Shown here piece after piece: positions 52,638 through 61,769 of a stretch of 64,000 nt of DNA (the stretch's first letter is position 1; each line of letters begins with the position of its first letter). A program made the translations under genes and the position numbers. A model generated the notes under the pieces. It ran no database searches. It was not told the DNA's origin and saw only the letters and a list, made by a program, of their open reading frames with translations. This DNA is from an uncultured Aquimarina sp. Lineage in GTDB: Bacteria; Bacteroidota; Bacteroidia; Flavobacteriales; Flavobacteriaceae. The stretch spans positions 496,001 to 560,000 of the forward strand of contig CANMLU010000001.1 of NCBI GenBank assembly GCA_947498815.1, given 5' to 3'.

Positions 52638-52691
52638 GCCAGCGGTTTGTATAAAAACCGTTTTGATGGTTTTTATACGTTGTTAGCTGCT
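52638..52691. repeat. Palindromic array element, compact copy D2
   Basis: A 54-bp version: GCCAGCGGTTT, then a perfect 11-bp stem GTATAAAAACC / GGTTTTTATAC with an 8-nt loop, then GTTGTTAGCTGC. Preceded by the same TTTTCTCAAATGTTT as copy D1. It fills the spacer between the GNAT start and the methyltransferase stop. Confidence 0.85.
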
Positions 52692-52710
52692 ATCTTTTAT
52701 ACGTATGATA

Positions 52711-53421
52711 TTATTTCGCTTTAATAATATATTGATACGGGAGTAAATCTACGTTTACATTAACAGAGGTATAACCTGCTTTTTTTAATTCATTAACAAC
52801 GACATCAATAGATAACTTGTGGTTTACAGGTGGACCTACAGGGATATCAGTTTTAAAGAAATCAATAATAACTAACTCTCCGTTGGACTTTGTGCCCTTT
52901 TTTACTTTAGCAAAATACTTTGGACGGTTTTCAATATGATGATATGTATTAACAATGAGTACTATGTCGGCCTCTTTTTCTTTCAAGTTTGGAGAATCGT
53001 ATGGTATTTTACGGGTTTCAATGTTCTTTAAATCGTTTTTTTCGATTCGACTTTTTAGAAATTCTTGAAACTCATCATCCACATCGGCAGCAATAACTGT
53101 TGCTCCTTTTTCTGCTAATTTCACAGAGAAATAACCAGAACCAGCTCCAATATCCATAATAGTTTGTCCTTGTATGTCTCCTAAATACTCCAATACTTTT
53201 TGAGGTTGTTGATAGGCATCTCTTTCTGGGGATTCAAATCGTTCGATTAAATCTTTAACAGAAGATCGGTGCATATGCTCATTAGCCGAGCTATGTTTCG
53301 ATTGCTTATCTTCATGATGCTCATGACCATTTCCTTTTACTTGGTCAGTGTTAGAAACACGATGATTGTTTTTACATCCAAAACATAGAAAAAATGTAAT
53401 TATAAAAGCTATTTTTTTCAT
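52711..53421 (-). CDS. SAM-dependent methyltransferase lipoprotein
   Basis: A 236-residue class I methyltransferase with lipoprotein signal MKKIAFIITFFLCFGC (lipobox CFGC). A His-rich linker (GHEHHEDKQSKHSSANEHMH) precedes the Rossmann fold: motif I IMDIGAGSGYFSVKLAEKGA, Asp of motif II in VIAADVDDEF, motif IV DIVLIVNTYHHI. An exported methyltransferase is unusual because SAM is cytosolic, yet this lipoprotein form is known in Bacteroidota and in proteobacterial paralogues. The His-rich segment may bind metals. It overlaps the next gene upstream by 4 bp. Confidence 0.83.
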   Translation of the reverse strand: MKKIAFIITFFLCFGCKNNHRVSNTDQVKGNGHEHHEDKQSKHSSANEHMHRSSVKDLIERFESPERDAYQQPQKVLEYLGDIQGQTIMDIGAGSGYFSVKLAEKGATVIAADVDDEFQEFLKSRIEKNDLKNIETRKIPYDSPNLKEKEADIVLIVNTYHHIENRPKYFAKVKKGTKSNGELVIIDFFKTDIPVGPPVNHKLSIDVVVNELKKAGYTSVNVNVDLLPYQYIIKAK

Positions 53422-53846
53422 TTTGTTATTGTTTTCTTATTCTGCTTGTCATTTGGATGTTGAAAATGGTGTTTTGCTAGCCGATAAGCCTCAGATGAAA
53501 ATAGGTCTGACATAATCGCTCCATCGGACACAGGCATGACCACTCCAGTTCGCAAGTTCTGAATTTCAGAATTGTGCTCTTTACAAAACTGCATAAACCA
53601 AATTTTCCCTTGAGAACTCATAGTTTTTTTTGAAGTATCAACATGAAGGTTCAAATGAAACTTAACAAATACTTTTCCTTTGATATCACTTTGTTGTAAA
53701 ATGAGAAGTGAGTAGTCTTTACAAACATAAGATTCCTTTTTTGAATCTTCGACTTGATAATTTATGTAAGCACTAAAATAGTCTAGCACTTTCCGTTTGT
53801 CGATTGCTATTGTAGCCCCTAGTTTATATTTTAGAGTATTATCCAT
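53418..53846 (-). CDS. Protein of unknown function upstream of the methyltransferase
   Basis: A 142-residue, mostly hydrophilic protein without signal or membrane helix. Two Cys (in SYVCKDYSLLIL and MQFCKEHNSE), strand-rich centre. I do not recognise a family. Its stop overlaps the ATG of the methyltransferase gene by 4 bp (ATGA), so the two are co-expressed. It starts 23 bp left of the next palindromic element. Confidence 0.6.
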   Translation of the reverse strand: MDNTLKYKLGATIAIDKRKVLDYFSAYINYQVEDSKKESYVCKDYSLLILQQSDIKGKVFVKFHLNLHVDTSKKTMSSQGKIWFMQFCKEHNSEIQNLRTGVVMPVSDGAIMSDLFSSEAYRLAKHHFQHPNDKQNKKTITK

Positions 53847-53868
53847 GTTAAATTCTCAAAATGACCAT

Positions 53869-53996
53869 TAACGTGTTTATGTATAGCTCGTTGCGGAAAA
53901 TCATAGCTGATTTTCCGACTTAACCGAAAGATAGTGAATTACAATCAATTCGGACTAAGAAATTCAACGACAATGAGCTATACACGTTATTGTAGC
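53869..53996. repeat. Palindromic array element, copy E (long hairpin)
   Basis: Outer arms TAACGTGTTTATGTATAGCT (53869) and AGCTATACACGTTA (to 53989) flank an inner perfect hairpin CGGAAAATCA-TAGC-TGATTTTCCG (53894-53917) and a second pair AACCGAAAG / CAATTCGG. It is preceded by TTCTCAAA and closes with ATTGTAGCTGG. It separates the unknown gene from a 274-bp AT-rich stretch in which nothing else is seen. Confidence 0.85.
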
Positions 53997-54276
53997 TGGT
54001 TTTTTCCAATACTTAATTAACTCATATTTTAATATTGTAATTTTTAAGGTAACAGTTTTCTGAGCAAATAAAAATCCATTTATCAATAAAAGTTAATATT
54101 ATATTCATTATTCTTTTTTTAGTGACTTTAGCAAACTTTCGTAAATAATAAATGGATATTTCAACCATTTATTTTCCCTTTCAACCTCATTTTTTCCTTG
54201 TTGCACATTTTATCGTGGTTTACTAACTTTTTCTAACCTTTATTTGTGATGTTAAATCATATAGAATACCAAAAGA

Positions 54277-55926
54277 ATGAAAGCACAATCTATTTACATT
54301 TGTCTGTTCTTACTATGCATATCATGCTCTAAAGATGATGACGGTCGGGTATTAAGCGATCTTAATGATATTACTTCATTTAGTATTAATGAGCAACAGG
54401 GTATTATAGACAATAAGATTATTACCCTTAAGTTAGATACAGGAACAGATATTACGGCTCTGACTCCCGTTATTGAGCATACTGGAGCAAGTATAGCTCC
54501 TGCCAATGGCACTACACAAGATTTTACAAATCCAGTAGTATACACTGTAGTTGCAGAAAATGGAAATACTCAAGAATTTACTGTAATTGTGACCATAATA
54601 GAACCAGAACCAAGTGATCTTAATGATATTACTTCATTTAGTATTAATGAGCAACAGGGCACTATAGATAATAAGACGATTACCCTTGAGTTAGCTGCAG
54701 GAACAGATATTACAGCCTTGACTCTAGTTATTGAGCATACTGGGGTGAGCATAGATCCTGAAAACGGTTCGACACAAGATTTCACAAACCCTCTAGTGTA
54801 TACTGTCGTTTCCGAAAACGGAGATACTCAAGAGTTTACAGTAATTGTGACCATAACAGAACCAAGTGATCTCAATGATATTACTTCATTTAGTATTAAT
54901 GAGCAACAGGGGATTATAGATACTAACACGATAACCCTTGAGTTTGACACAGGAACAGATATTACAGCTTTGACTCCCATTATCGAGCATACTGGGGTGA
55001 GCATAGCTCCTGAAAACGGTTCGACACAAGATTTCACAAACCCTGTAGTGTATACTGTTGTTGCCGAAAACGGAGATACTCAAGAGTTTACGGTAACTGT
55101 TACTGTTGGTTTAGGAACAGCCACAGGAATAGAATTTATAACAACCTGGTCTGCTGGCGAAATTACCATTCCCACAAATCCAGATTTCACGTATAACTAT
55201 AATGTAGATTGGGATAATGATGGGGTGGTAGATGAATCTGGAATCACTGGGGATGTCACCCATATTTTTGATGCTGATGAGGAGCATACGATACGTATAA
55301 CCGGTACTTTTCCTTCAATACAATTTGACAACAATACAAATACCGGGCAAAATGAGGCTGATAAGATTATCTCTGTGGATCAATGGGGAACGGGAACGTG
55401 GTTGTCTATGGATAGGGCATTTAAAGATTGTACTAATCTTAAAGTTCTTGCCACCGATATTCCTGATTTGTCGAGCGTAACCAGTCTAATCTTCATGTTT
55501 GCTGAGGCATCTATTGTAAATCCTGATGTAAGTAATTGGGATATTAGCAATGTAACGAATCTAACAGGTATGTTTTCTGGTGCAAGCTTGGCGAACCCTG
55601 ATGTTAGTAAATGGGATACTGGTAATGTCACACGATTGACACTTATGTTTACATTTGCTCCATTAGCAAACCCCGATATTAGTAACTGGAATATTTCTAA
55701 AGTTACTAGGGCTGGTAGTATGTTTTCTTCTGAATCAGCTTTGTCAACAGAAAACTATGACAAACTACTCATTAGCTTTGCGAATCAAACACGACAAAAT
55801 GGTGTTCCTTTTGATGCACCTGGGACCACTTTTTGTTCTGATGAAGCCACCGCCGCAAGAGCTACTTTGATTAGTGAAAGTAATTGGGATATTTCAGATG
55901 GCGGTCGTGACGTTCAATGTGAATAA
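54277..55926 (+). CDS. Surface lipoprotein with three DUF5018-like repeats and a BspA-type (DUF285) domain
   Basis: A 549-residue lipoprotein (signal MKAQSIYICLFLLCISC). Three near-identical repeats of 84-86 residues begin SDLNDITSFSINEQQG and end TQEFTVxVTI; at DNA level they start at 54358, 54616 and 54868. A PKD-like segment (DFTYNYNVDWDNDGVVDESG) leads to a BspA-like Mycoplasma/Bacteroides repeat domain (FKDCTNLKVLATDIPDLSSV, NPDVSNWDISNVTNLTGMFS). Such proteins are surface adhesins or structural proteins. The repeats differ at few positions, so recent duplication or gene conversion is likely. It is the only plus-strand gene of its neighbourhood. Confidence 0.85.
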   Translation: MKAQSIYICLFLLCISCSKDDDGRVLSDLNDITSFSINEQQGIIDNKIITLKLDTGTDITALTPVIEHTGASIAPANGTTQDFTNPVVYTVVAENGNTQEFTVIVTIIEPEPSDLNDITSFSINEQQGTIDNKTITLELAAGTDITALTLVIEHTGVSIDPENGSTQDFTNPLVYTVVSENGDTQEFTVIVTITEPSDLNDITSFSINEQQGIIDTNTITLEFDTGTDITALTPIIEHTGVSIAPENGSTQDFTNPVVYTVVAENGDTQEFTVTVTVGLGTATGIEFITTWSAGEITIPTNPDFTYNYNVDWDNDGVVDESGITGDVTHIFDADEEHTIRITGTFPSIQFDNNTNTGQNEADKIISVDQWGTGTWLSMDRAFKDCTNLKVLATDIPDLSSVTSLIFMFAEASIVNPDVSNWDISNVTNLTGMFSGASLANPDVSKWDTGNVTRLTLMFTFAPLANPDISNWNISKVTRAGSMFSSESALSTENYDKLLISFANQTRQNGVPFDAPGTTFCSDEATAARATLISESNWDISDGGRDVQCE

Positions 55927-56174
55927 CCCCTAAACCGCTAGTTTGTAACTATCGTGTGCTACAAGCCTATATTAGACAACATAAAAAAACAACCATAATA
56001 CACAAAAGTTTATGGTTGTTATATATTCTTACCCTTAGTCGCTAATAATTAAAGAATAGCTGTAACACTTTTTTTCTTGATTGCTTATCTATGGTACGAA
56101 GTCACAAACATTCACACAGCACTTTCCTTTTTTTGTTCACTCTTCGGAGAGTTGAGGTCTTTACACCCGACAAA

Positions 56175-56203
56175 AAAATCCAAGTCAACTAACTCGGATT
56201 TTT
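56175..56203 (-). terminator. Terminator of the beta-barrel gene
   Basis: On the minus strand AAAATCCGAGT pairs with ACTTGGATTTT around a 6-nt loop, followed by T7. It lies 21 bp past the stop codon at 56224. Confidence 0.75.
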
Positions 56204-56223
56204 CTTTACGGTATTATCAAGTT

Positions 56224-56787
56224 TCAGAAAATAAAATAACCAATTGATAACTGAAATACTCCATTTTTGTTTTTATCTGAAATACCATCTGTACTATTGA
56301 TATTAGTTAGTCCAAGATTATATCTTGCGCTAAAATAGAGCCCGTTATCAAGTTTAAAACCTAAACCAAAATTCACTCCAAAATCTGTTGTTTTAAAAAG
56401 ATCTTTATAATCTTCAGTACCTCCTTTAGTAGAAAGTAAAAAACCAATTTGAGGCCCTGCTTCTAGACTCAATCTTTCTGTAACATAGTACTTTGCAATT
56501 AATGGAATATTCAAATAGTTTAGTGCAATTATGCCCTCAGAATCAATGTTTGTATCATATCCTTGCCCGGAATATATTAATTCGGGTTGCAAAGAGAATT
56601 TGTCTGAAACCTTAATTTCGGCCATGGCTCCAAAATGAAAATTGGTTACAGGGTCAAGATTCTCTGTATTGTCTCCGGTTATAAACGAAAAGTTTAAACC
56701 TGCTTTAGCACCAAGTCTAATTTTTTGTGCATTAACATTCAATAATCCTAAAACTGTTATAATAGTTATTAATACTACTTTTTTCAT
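56224..56787 (-). CDS. PorT-family outer-membrane beta-barrel protein
   Basis: A 187-residue protein with signal peptide (KKVVLITIITVLGLLNVNAQ) and an eight-strand barrel pattern: LGAKAGLNFSFITGDN, GAMAEIKVSDKFSLQPELIYSG (in part), YYVTERLSLEAGPQIGFLLS, FSARYNLGLTNI, terminal FQLSIGYFIF with a C-terminal aromatic. This is the outer membrane beta-barrel (PF13568) family. Function unknown. Convergent to the BspA-like gene. Confidence 0.88.
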   Translation of the reverse strand: MKKVVLITIITVLGLLNVNAQKIRLGAKAGLNFSFITGDNTENLDPVTNFHFGAMAEIKVSDKFSLQPELIYSGQGYDTNIDSEGIIALNYLNIPLIAKYYVTERLSLEAGPQIGFLLSTKGGTEDYKDLFKTTDFGVNFGLGFKLDNGLYFSARYNLGLTNINSTDGISDKNKNGVFQLSIGYFIF

Positions 56788-56970
56788 AAATTTTTGTTTT
56801 TATTTATTCGTGTAAAAGTAGATTTCAAAAGAAAACAAAAAGTTAATTTTGAGATTAGAGAAGTATTGAAATGAAGGAATTTTACGAATTAGGACGCTTT
56901 TTAAGCTTTCTAAAGGCACCCGCTGCCGCTAGTTTGTAACTAGTATGCAACACGGACCTATTTCAGGACA

Positions 56971-57060
56971 AGACAGGGAAGCAGCTGCCGCAAGAGCTAC
57001 CTTGATTAGTGAAAGTAATTGGGAGATTAGAGATGATGGTCGTGATCCTCAATGTGAATA
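56971..57060 (+). pseudogene. 3' stump of a second BspA-like lipoprotein gene
   Basis: Thirty codons read AAAARATLISESNWEIRDD then GRDPQCE and stop, nearly identical to the last residues of the gene at 54277-55926 (TAARATLISESNWDISDGGR then DVQCE). The sequence GCTAGTTTGTAACTA just upstream also recurs after the intact gene at 55936. A paralogous copy was evidently present here and deleted, leaving its end. Confidence 0.8.
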
Positions 57061-57191
57061 ACCCTGCTAATTTATATAATACCTATTTTAAGTATAAAAA
57101 TCACAGATGACAGAAGTTTAGTACACTACGATTTCCGTTATCTGTGTGTTTATACCATTTGTATTATAAACTAATGTAAAAAAATCAGTGA

Positions 57192-60100
57192 TTACCTTTC
57201 TTTTTTCTTACCCAATGAAACCTTGTAGTTATCTATGTTCCCTTTGATCTTTAGATTGAGATACTTTATTTTTTTCTTAGGATCTACTTCTACAATCTCA
57301 TCTTCTCGTTCCTCATTAATAGCAGCATCCTTCTTGTTTCCAAATAATTTTTGCCAAGAAGCTTTTCTTACAGTTTCCCAAGGTATACGTAAATAATAAT
57401 CGATATTTTGATTATTATCATGCGTACCGGACAATTCTATATGGCCCAAAGTAGATTCGATCGTCATAGCCGGAATATTGATCTTCCCTTTCTTTATATC
57501 TAAGCTATTTTGTAAAGTGTCAAACCGAATGTTTTGCAGGTTTTTATCTCCCATATAATCTGAAAGCGCCAGCATTGGATCGTAATTTTTTAATCTTCCA
57601 TTTAATACTTTTACGTCCATTTCTATAGTAGATTGGTCCAGATCTGGCACCATATCTGGGTATACTCTAATCTTACCTTTAATTCTTGAAGTGAGTTTCC
57701 CTTGTAAATTTTCTGAAACAAGATGGTCTTGCCCAAAATTTTCGAATTTGAACAGCAATTTATCCAAATCAACATTATTCATAACCAAATCCGGCTGCAT
57801 ATAGATATGTTTTGGATCGCTACCATTAAAATACCCACTTAATCGAATATTTCCTCCTGCAGCATCCATATGTAACGTATCTATATATATGTAGTGATTG
57901 GGTGTTGTTCTTAAATCTGCTTTGATATTTTGAAGGTCTATTCTATGATATATAAAGTGAGCGATATCTGCTTTAAATTGCATATCCGTAAATGGCAACT
58001 CATATAAATTGAAGGCCTCTGCGTGTTCTTTTACATCTGCAGTTTTTGACGTAACAATTGCTGTTGGTTTTGGCGGACTTAAATCGAAATTGAAAAGTGC
58101 ATCAAAGTCGATATAATTTGCCTTTAATTCGAGATAATTATCTCTTTTCTTTATTTGCGGATCTTCCCCCAAATAATAATTTAAATCGAAATTAAAATTG
58201 GTGGTTCCTATTTCCCCATGAAAGTCTTTTATAACAATGTGCTGGTCTTCATAATGTATGTTTCCTTTAAAATCATGAAAGCGAAGTGGATGCAATTTCA
58301 TTTTTGTATCTAACTTGTCTAAAGCAAGATCTATAGAATGTAAAGCAGAATCTTTATAATGCATACTAGAGGCAAAATGCAATGCCAAATCATCAAAAGT
58401 TTCATGTTGGTACTCTTTTGGGACATAATTTTCTCCCTTATACGAAAAAACATCTTCTAGTCGTAGCTTTTTAGAAGTAAGATTGATATCTAAATCTACA
58501 TCTCCGTTAAGTTGGGGTCGCATCCAAAAAGCATAGTCGTGTATTAGCCCGTCAACATGAAAATCACTATCATCTATAAAACCCGTAAAATCTACTATTT
58601 TTAAGTCTTTATTATCTATTAACACATCGGCATGAAAATCATGTAGTTTATGCGGATAATGCTTCAGGTCTGCATATAAACTATCGATAAAAAATTCACC
58701 TTTCGGTAAATATTCAGATTCTGTAAAATCTTTCGCAGAAGCTTTAAAAGAAAGCCCCAAGCTTAGGTCATTTATTTGTTCATCGACACCGGTTTGGGTA
58801 GTGTCCTGTTTTGAAAAACCCGTTAATTGGGCAATATCTAAGGTTTTGGAGGTAATATCTAAATGAGCCTCTACCGGGATATTGGTATGATGTACAATGG
58901 CAGGTAAGTCCGAAAGAAAACCACTTACCGATAGATCAGAATTTCCCATCAACATTTCAAACTGTTTCAAGGTTGCTTCCTTGCCTTTCATTACTAAATG
59001 TACATTCAAATCTTGCAGGGGAGCGGGAAGTTCTTTGGCGACTAAACTCAGGTCTTTTACAATCAATTCTGCATAGTACGCTTGGTTGAGTTTTTGTAAT
59101 GCCTTTTCGGGGTTGTCAATATCAATAATATCGTGAAAATTCATTTTCAGCGAAACTTGCCCGGAGGCATCTTGTACGTGCTCTAGTTCAAGAAAATCTG
59201 TAATAAAATCAAGATTAAAATTCGAATTTATTTGCATATCTACTTCTGGGGATTCAAAATTCTTCACAAAAATAGCCCCTTTAAATTCTCCCTTTTCCAA
59301 AGACGCAGTCATATCGGTTAGCGAAAACTCCATGGTACTTGCGTCTCTATTTTCTCCATTCGTAAAATGACCGTTAAAGCCCATATTATCTATCTTTTTC
59401 TCTCTTTCAGTATTTTCTAAAAAAGCTTTTCCGGCTCCAAATTTGGCATTGATAAAAGGTCTATTTCCTTTGTTGGCTGGCCCTTGGATACTCGCATTAA
59501 AATAGATTTCACCTGCATTTTTGTATTTCTCTAATACGGGTATTACATCTGCAGGAGCAAATGCGATAAGCATATCAAAATTGGGCTTTGTTCCTTTTAT
59601 AGAAAGGTCTAGGTCTACATCATTCTTGGTGTCTATAGAGCCTTCTAACTCAAAATCGCCATTTTCCATAACAATACCAGAGGGTGATATGTCTAGAATG
59701 CCCGTGTATTCATTAAATACCAGGTCTGTATGAATTTCAAAATGTTTTTTATGGATAAAAGTGGTGTCTCCATCTTTGATCACATTTAATTCGAGATCTG
59801 TATCTATATGCCCGGCGATGATACTATCTTTTTGGCTAAAACCACCTTTGCCCGAATAGATAAATTTTTCGACATCTGTATTCGTGGCTTCATCCAAGGT
59901 GTGGATATCTAGATTTTTAAGTTTAATTTTTTTTAGATGAATATTAGTAGAAGGTGTTGCTGTTTCAGAAGTGCTTGCTAAGGAGTTTTGAATATTTGTC
60001 GTATTGTTTTCATGAATAACAATATTAAAAACGCCTTCTTCAATTAATACAGACTGAATATCATAATTTCCACTTACAATATCCCATAGGTTAAAGCCAA

Positions 60101-60386
60101 TGTATATGTCTTTTACATCCATGATGATAGGCGCATTGTCTTCTTTGGTTTCAAAAATTTGCACATCATCAACTTTTATAGAGATGTGGGGGAAGTTGCC
60201 AAAAAGGGATAATTCACTTTTACCAACACGAATAAGGCCTTTGTGTTCTTTGTTTAGTGTTGCGATCTCCTCTTCAATAATTTCAGATTGGTTGCTCTGA
60301 ATATAGAGCATTAGGCCTCCTACTAATAAAATCGGAACTAAGATTAGTACTAACAAAATTCGTTTCCAGAATTTTTTAATCTTCAA
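57192..60386 (-). CDS. Large AsmA-family envelope protein
   Basis: A 1064-residue protein with one N-terminal membrane helix (ILLVLILVPILLVGGLMLYI) and a long periplasmic beta-rich body. The N-terminal AsmA domain (RVGKSELSLFGNFPHISIKV in part) and C-terminal AsmA_2-like region (MTIESTLGHIELSGTHDNNQNIDYYLR in part) are typical. Proteins of this class form bridge-like conduits for phospholipid transport between membranes. The frame has no ATG before the helix; TTG at 60386 is the only sensible start. Stand-alone gene. Residues of the last 25 positions are Lys/Glu-rich. Confidence 0.88.
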   Translation of the reverse strand: MKIKKFWKRILLVLILVPILLVGGLMLYIQSNQSEIIEEEIATLNKEHKGLIRVGKSELSLFGNFPHISIKVDDVQIFETKEDNAPIIMDVKDIYIGFNLWDIVSGNYDIQSVLIEEGVFNIVIHENNTTNIQNSLASTSETATPSTNIHLKKIKLKNLDIHTLDEATNTDVEKFIYSGKGGFSQKDSIIAGHIDTDLELNVIKDGDTTFIHKKHFEIHTDLVFNEYTGILDISPSGIVMENGDFELEGSIDTKNDVDLDLSIKGTKPNFDMLIAFAPADVIPVLEKYKNAGEIYFNASIQGPANKGNRPFINAKFGAGKAFLENTEREKKIDNMGFNGHFTNGENRDASTMEFSLTDMTASLEKGEFKGAIFVKNFESPEVDMQINSNFNLDFITDFLELEHVQDASGQVSLKMNFHDIIDIDNPEKALQKLNQAYYAELIVKDLSLVAKELPAPLQDLNVHLVMKGKEATLKQFEMLMGNSDLSVSGFLSDLPAIVHHTNIPVEAHLDITSKTLDIAQLTGFSKQDTTQTGVDEQINDLSLGLSFKASAKDFTESEYLPKGEFFIDSLYADLKHYPHKLHDFHADVLIDNKDLKIVDFTGFIDDSDFHVDGLIHDYAFWMRPQLNGDVDLDINLTSKKLRLEDVFSYKGENYVPKEYQHETFDDLALHFASSMHYKDSALHSIDLALDKLDTKMKLHPLRFHDFKGNIHYEDQHIVIKDFHGEIGTTNFNFDLNYYLGEDPQIKKRDNYLELKANYIDFDALFNFDLSPPKPTAIVTSKTADVKEHAEAFNLYELPFTDMQFKADIAHFIYHRIDLQNIKADLRTTPNHYIYIDTLHMDAAGGNIRLSGYFNGSDPKHIYMQPDLVMNNVDLDKLLFKFENFGQDHLVSENLQGKLTSRIKGKIRVYPDMVPDLDQSTIEMDVKVLNGRLKNYDPMLALSDYMGDKNLQNIRFDTLQNSLDIKKGKINIPAMTIESTLGHIELSGTHDNNQNIDYYLRIPWETVRKASWQKLFGNKKDAAINEEREDEIVEVDPKKKIKYLNLKIKGNIDNYKVSLGKKKER

Positions 60387-60588
60387 AGCAGATGTCTTTA
60401 GGGTTAGAAAAGGTGTTTGACTTTAAAAGTAACGAATTACTATGAAAAATCTTATTTAGCATACGATTTAGTTTTTGCCTCAACCGCATTTATTGATTGG
60501 ATATTTTAAAGTTTTTAATAATTTAGAATAGGTAAAGCCACTTCTCCTTAAAACATAGAGCCGATTGGTTGATTTAGAAAAATAAATA

Positions 60589-60620
60589 TCTGCTACCTTT
60601 TATGTGCCGTGTTGTAGCCA
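60589..60620. repeat. Right end of a palindromic array element
   Basis: CTGCTACCTTTTATGTGCCG followed by TGTTGTAGCC, with the right-end motif GTTGTAGC shared by the array elements, immediately before the folE stop codon. The matching left arm upstream is not clear, so this may be a degraded element. Confidence 0.45.
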
Positions 60621-60626
60621 GTATTT

Positions 60627-61289
60627 TTAAAGGTTTTTTATCCCAATTATTTTTAAGAACTCATTTTTAGTTTGTTCGTTCTCAAAACAGCCTCCATACT
60701 CTATGGTTGTGGTAAAACTATTTTTGTCTTTAATTCCTCTCGAGGAAACGCACAAATGTTTAGCAGAAATTATTACTAGTACATCATCTGTCTCTAATGT
60801 GCTTTGTAAGTCTTTTAGGATTTGTAGAGAAAGCCTTTCCTGAACTTGGGGACGATGTGCGTAATAATCTACTAATCTATTTATTTTTGAAAGTCCAATC
60901 ACTTTATTTTTTGGAACATAGGCAATATGAGCTTCTCCCGTTATTGGTAAAAAATGATGTTCACAAGAAGAATCAATAGTTATATTTTGTTCCACTAACA
61001 TTTTCTTATAACCATATTTGTTCTCAAAAACGGATAGTTTTGGCTTGTTTTTAGGGTTTAAACCGTAAAAAAGTTCTTTTACGTACATTTTAGCGAACCG
61101 ATAGGGTGTACCAGATAGGCTATCGTCTGATAAATCTAGGCCCAGCTCTTCCATTATTTTCCCGAAATAATGTTGAATACTTTTAATTTTTTCTTCATCG
61201 GATTTTTCAAACGCATCGGCACGTAAAGGTGTATCCACACTCGTTGAGATATGATTATCTCCTAATATTTCAATTTTATTTTTATCCAT
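60627..61289 (-). CDS. folE: GTP cyclohydrolase I (type IA)
   Basis: A 220-residue FolE that opens GTP to dihydroneopterin triphosphate for folate or pterin synthesis. Zinc ligands: Cys and His in SSCEHHFLPITGEA, Cys in AKHLCVSSRGI. FTTTIEYGG closes the domain. Its start overlaps merC by 8 bp, so it is expressed from the merC promoter, which is covered by two Fur-type palindromes. This suggests a metal-responsive, perhaps back-up, copy of folE; zinc limitation would be the obvious signal, as for folE2 in other bacteria. Confidence 0.93.
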   Translation of the reverse strand: MDKNKIEILGDNHISTSVDTPLRADAFEKSDEEKIKSIQHYFGKIMEELGLDLSDDSLSGTPYRFAKMYVKELFYGLNPKNKPKLSVFENKYGYKKMLVEQNITIDSSCEHHFLPITGEAHIAYVPKNKVIGLSKINRLVDYYAHRPQVQERLSLQILKDLQSTLETDDVLVIISAKHLCVSSRGIKDKNSFTTTIEYGGCFENEQTKNEFLKIIGIKNL

Positions 61290-61689
61290 TGTGAGTACAA
61301 CATTTATTGGTTTTACATTGACAATATTTCATATTATAAATATGGAATACAGCAAGTGAAAGAGCGGCTACATAAGTCAGAATTTCAGGTAATGAAACTA
61401 ATTGGATTTTCTCATTAATAATTAGTAGAAATAAAGTCACCCAACTTAACCATAGCGCCGGTTTCATAAAGTTTTTAGAAGTGTTTTTAACAGAACGCGT
61501 TACTGCTAAAAATGAAATAATCAAAAAAATATAGTCCAAATTACGCCACCAACTGGGACTTGTTTCGTAACCACCGATAGAGCAAGTATGGGCAATAAAA
61601 ATTAGTGGTGTCGCAAGACAATGGATAACACATAGCATACTTGCTAGCGCACCTAAGGTATCGGGTTTTTGTAGGGTTAATTTGATCAT
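61282..61689 (-). CDS. MerC-domain membrane protein
   Basis: A 135-residue protein with four predicted helices. It starts MIKLTLQKPDTLGALASMLC with ATG at 61689 (a TTG further upstream lies in the operator). LCVIHCLATPLIFIAHTC carries the paired cysteines of the MerC family, and the C-terminus is a Cys-rich tail (YCQCKTNKCC). MerC proteins carry metals such as mercury; in flavobacteria MerC-domain proteins next to Fur regulators are probably zinc-related. First gene of the folE operon. Confidence 0.85.
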   Translation of the reverse strand: MIKLTLQKPDTLGALASMLCVIHCLATPLIFIAHTCSIGGYETSPSWWRNLDYIFLIISFLAVTRSVKNTSKNFMKPALWLSWVTLFLLIINEKIQLVSLPEILTYVAALSLAVFHIYNMKYCQCKTNKCCTHNG

Positions 61690-61703
61690 AGTACTTACAT
61701 TAA

Positions 61704-61765
61704 TGCAACTGAGTTGCAAATGTAGTTATATAATTTGTTATTGCAACTTAGTTGTAATAACTTTG
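61704..61765. promoter_or_regulatory. Divergent merC/fur promoters with two Fur-type palindromes
   Basis: Box 1 TGCAACT-G-AGTTGCA (61704-61718) is a perfect 7-1-7 dyad; box 2 GTTATTGCAACT-T-AGTTGTAATAAC (61737-61761, 11 of 12 paired) has the same core. Minus promoter: -7 TACATTTG (61724-61717) with TTG 19 bp upstream inside box 2. Plus promoter: -33 TTTG (61734-61737), -7 TAACTTTG (61758-61765), which puts the transcript start at or within a few bases of the fur ATG at 61770. Confidence 0.78.
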
Positions 61766-61769
61766 TTTT

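Noticed and set aside
54358-55095. Tandem repeats as a CRISPR array
   Set aside because: The period is about 255 bp, the units are protein-coding in frame and there are no short spacers; no cas gene is present.
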